13,925 nucleotides of DNA from Desulfuromonadales bacterium (GTDB taxonomy: Bacteria; Desulfobacterota; Desulfuromonadia; Desulfuromonadales; BM103), in assembly GCA_030614505.1 (NCBI GenBank), contig JAUWTX010000025.1, forward strand, positions 1 through 13,925, written 5' to 3'. The position numbers were made by a program, and so were the translations under genes. Each line of letters begins with the position of its first letter. The first letter of the stretch is position 1. The notes below the pieces were generated by a model. The model saw only the letters and a list, made by a program, of their open reading frames with translations. It was not told where the DNA came from and made no database searches. This document shows, piece by piece, positions 12,507 to 13,925 of this stretch.

Positions 12507-13925
12507 ATGAAAAAAATAATTTCCGGCAACGAAGCCATTGCACTCGGTTTTGGGGATTCTGGCGGGGTCTTCGCCTCCGGCTACCCCGGCACTCCCAGCA
12601 CTGAAACCCTTGAAGAAGTCGCCCGCCTGGGTGATGTCTACTGCGAGTGGGCACCGAATGAGAAAGTTGCCCTGGAGTCGGTGATCGGCGGTTCTATCGC
12701 CGGCGGACGCTCCCTCTCGACCATGAAGCATGTCGGCGTCAATGTCGCCGCTGATGCCTTGCTGACTCTGACCTATACCGGCGTCAACGCCGGGCTGATT
12801 CTGATGGTTTCTGATGACCCGGGGATGCACTCTTCACAGAATGAGCAGGACAGCCGCAACTACGCTAAATTTGCCAAAGTCCCGATGCTCGATCCGTCCG
12901 ATTCCCAGGAAGCTTATGACATGGTGCGGACTGGCTTCGAGATATCCGAACAGTTCGACACACCATTGATGCTGCGCACTACTACGCGGATTTCCCATGC
13001 CAAGGGAATGGTTGTCCAAGGAGACAAAATTGCTCCGCAGATTGGCGAATGGGTCAAGGATGTCCCCAAATATGTCATGCTGCCCAACTTCGGCAAGCTC
13101 AAGCATATCGAGGTTGAAGCGCGGCTTCTCAAGCTACAGGAATTTGCCGAGACCACCCCTCTGAACAGGATTGAAATGGGGGATACAGAACTCGGTATCA
13201 TCACTTCTGGGGTTGCTTACCAGCATGTTCGCGAAGCCTGTCCCAACGCCTCAATTCTGAAGCTGGGGATGTCTCATCCGCTCCCGGAGCGGAAAATCCG
13301 CGAGTTTGCCGGCAGCGTCAAACGACTGATGATCGTTGAAGAGATGGATGCCATCTTTGAAGAGCAGATCCGCGCCATGGGTATCAACGTCGATATCGGC
13401 AAGAACAAACTACCACTCTGCGGCGAGATCAATGCCGATATTATCCTCGCCGCCCTTGGCAGAGACGTAGGCGAGGCCGCTACGCCTGTAGGGGGACTGC
13501 CGCAACGTCCGCCGGTCTTCTGCCCGAGCTGTGCACACCGCGGTCTGTTTACCATTCTTAGCAAACTCAAAACTTTTGTCTCCGGCGATATCGGCTGCTA
13601 CACTCTGGGTGCGCTGCCGCCGATGAACGCCATGCATTCTGTCATCGACATGGGTGCCAGCATCAGCGCAGCTCACGGCATGGCCAAGGTCAACGCCATT
13701 GCCGGACGAGACGAAAAACCGGTTGCTGTGATCGGCGATTCAACCTTTTTCCATTCGGGGATAACCGGTCTGTTGAGCATGGCTTACAACGCTGGCAACG
13801 CTCTGGTCATCATCATGGACAACCGCACTACAGGTATGACCGGTGGTCAGGAGAATCCCGGCAGCGGCGTGACCCTGCAGGGAGTTCCCACCCGTCAGGT
13901 CGAGATTGCCCCATTGGTCAAGGCT
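12507..13925 (+). CDS. iorA: Indolepyruvate:ferredoxin oxidoreductase, alpha subunit (right end cut off)
   Basis: This enzyme oxidises arylpyruvates (indolepyruvate, phenylpyruvate, hydroxyphenylpyruvate) with CoA to the aryl-acetyl-CoA, CO2 and reduced ferredoxin. A frame open for 473 codons runs to the window edge with no stop. AAGG lies 5 nt before the ATG at 12507. The N-terminal pyrimidine domain has ISGNEAIALG and GYPGTPSTE (about 25-33). The thiamine-diphosphate domain has FCPSCAHRGLF near residue 335, SGDIGCYTLG, and the cofactor motif beginning GDSTFFHSG and ending in the DNRTTGMTGGQ segment at about 434-444. IorA proteins are usually about 580-650 residues with a C-terminal ferredoxin domain, so roughly the last quarter, and presumably iorB, lie outside. 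Reduced ferredoxin from this enzyme could feed the activase upstream, and its aryl-acetyl-CoA could go to the ADP-forming synthetase. Both links are inference from neighbourhood. Confidence 0.95.
   Translation, partial: MKKIISGNEAIALGFGDSGGVFASGYPGTPSTETLEEVARLGDVYCEWAPNEKVALESVIGGSIAGGRSLSTMKHVGVNVAADALLTLTYTGVNAGLILMVSDDPGMHSSQNEQDSRNYAKFAKVPMLDPSDSQEAYDMVRTGFEISEQFDTPLMLRTTTRISHAKGMVVQGDKIAPQIGEWVKDVPKYVMLPNFGKLKHIEVEARLLKLQEFAETTPLNRIEMGDTELGIITSGVAYQHVREACPNASILKLGMSHPLPERKIREFAGSVKRLMIVEEMDAIFEEQIRAMGINVDIGKNKLPLCGEINADIILAALGRDVGEAATPVGGLPQRPPVFCPSCAHRGLFTILSKLKTFVSGDIGCYTLGALPPMNAMHSVIDMGASISAAHGMAKVNAIAGRDEKPVAVIGDSTFFHSGITGLLSMAYNAGNALVIIMDNRTTGMTGGQENPGSGVTLQGVPTRQVEIAPLVKA

Noticed and set aside
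11690..12538. 282-codon minus-strand frame over the ligase gene and the iorA leader
   Set aside because: It spans a real gene, the intergenic gap and the iorA start. Its sequence resembles no family and reads as reverse complement of the PaaK C-terminal domain.

Overview
The window reads as a stretch of chromosome from an obligately or facultatively anaerobic bacterium. The best guess is Deltaproteobacteria/Desulfobacterota of the Desulfuromonas/Geobacter kind. This rests on the gene repertoire: a radical-type 2-hydroxyacyl-CoA dehydratase/benzoyl-CoA reductase-family protein with its ATP-dependent activase, an ADP-forming acyl-CoA synthetase and an indolepyruvate:ferredoxin oxidoreductase. 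No taxonomic marker is present, so the placement is inference. There are ten protein genes, no RNA genes, no mobile elements and no CRISPR. Almost all of the sequence is coding.

Left arm (1-4085, minus strand), read from right to left: a bifunctional 3-hydroxyacyl-CoA dehydrogenase/enoyl-CoA hydratase whose domains are in the opposite order to FadB; a thiolase; and an SDR dehydrogenase whose last residues run off the left edge. Together they form a beta-oxidation module: hydration, oxidation, thiolytic cleavage, and a second short-chain oxidoreductase.

Centre (4086-4507): a 422-bp divergent control region. It carries two perfect 17-bp palindromes of the form ATTTCGCA-N-TGCGAAAT whose centres lie 210 bp apart, plus an extra half-site and two smaller dyads. 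An IclR-family regulator starts immediately to the right, and this region is its most likely target.

Right arm (4508-13925, plus strand): IclR regulator, HgdC/BcrA-type activase, a single HgdB/BcrC-type Fe-S reductase/dehydratase subunit, fused ADP-forming acyl-CoA synthetase, acetyl-CoA hydrolase/4-hydroxybutyrate CoA-transferase family protein, PaaK-type aryl-CoA ligase and, after a 118-bp gap with its own signals, the alpha subunit of indolepyruvate:ferredoxin oxidoreductase (cut by the right edge).

Taken together, the locus looks like an anaerobic pathway for an aromatic or aryl-alkanoic acid, perhaps derived from aromatic amino acids. Activation to a CoA thioester could go by ligase, CoA-transfer or 2-oxoacid oxidation. 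An ATP-driven one-electron reduction or dehydration, beta-oxidation and ATP recovery by the ADP-forming synthetase would follow. The most unusual point is that the activase is paired with only one dehydratase-family subunit. That is unlike the two-subunit HgdAB/FldBC or four-subunit BcrABCD/BzdNOPQ systems, and like the poorly understood YjiM/YjiL and double-cubane-cluster protein pairs. The substrate cannot be read from the sequence.
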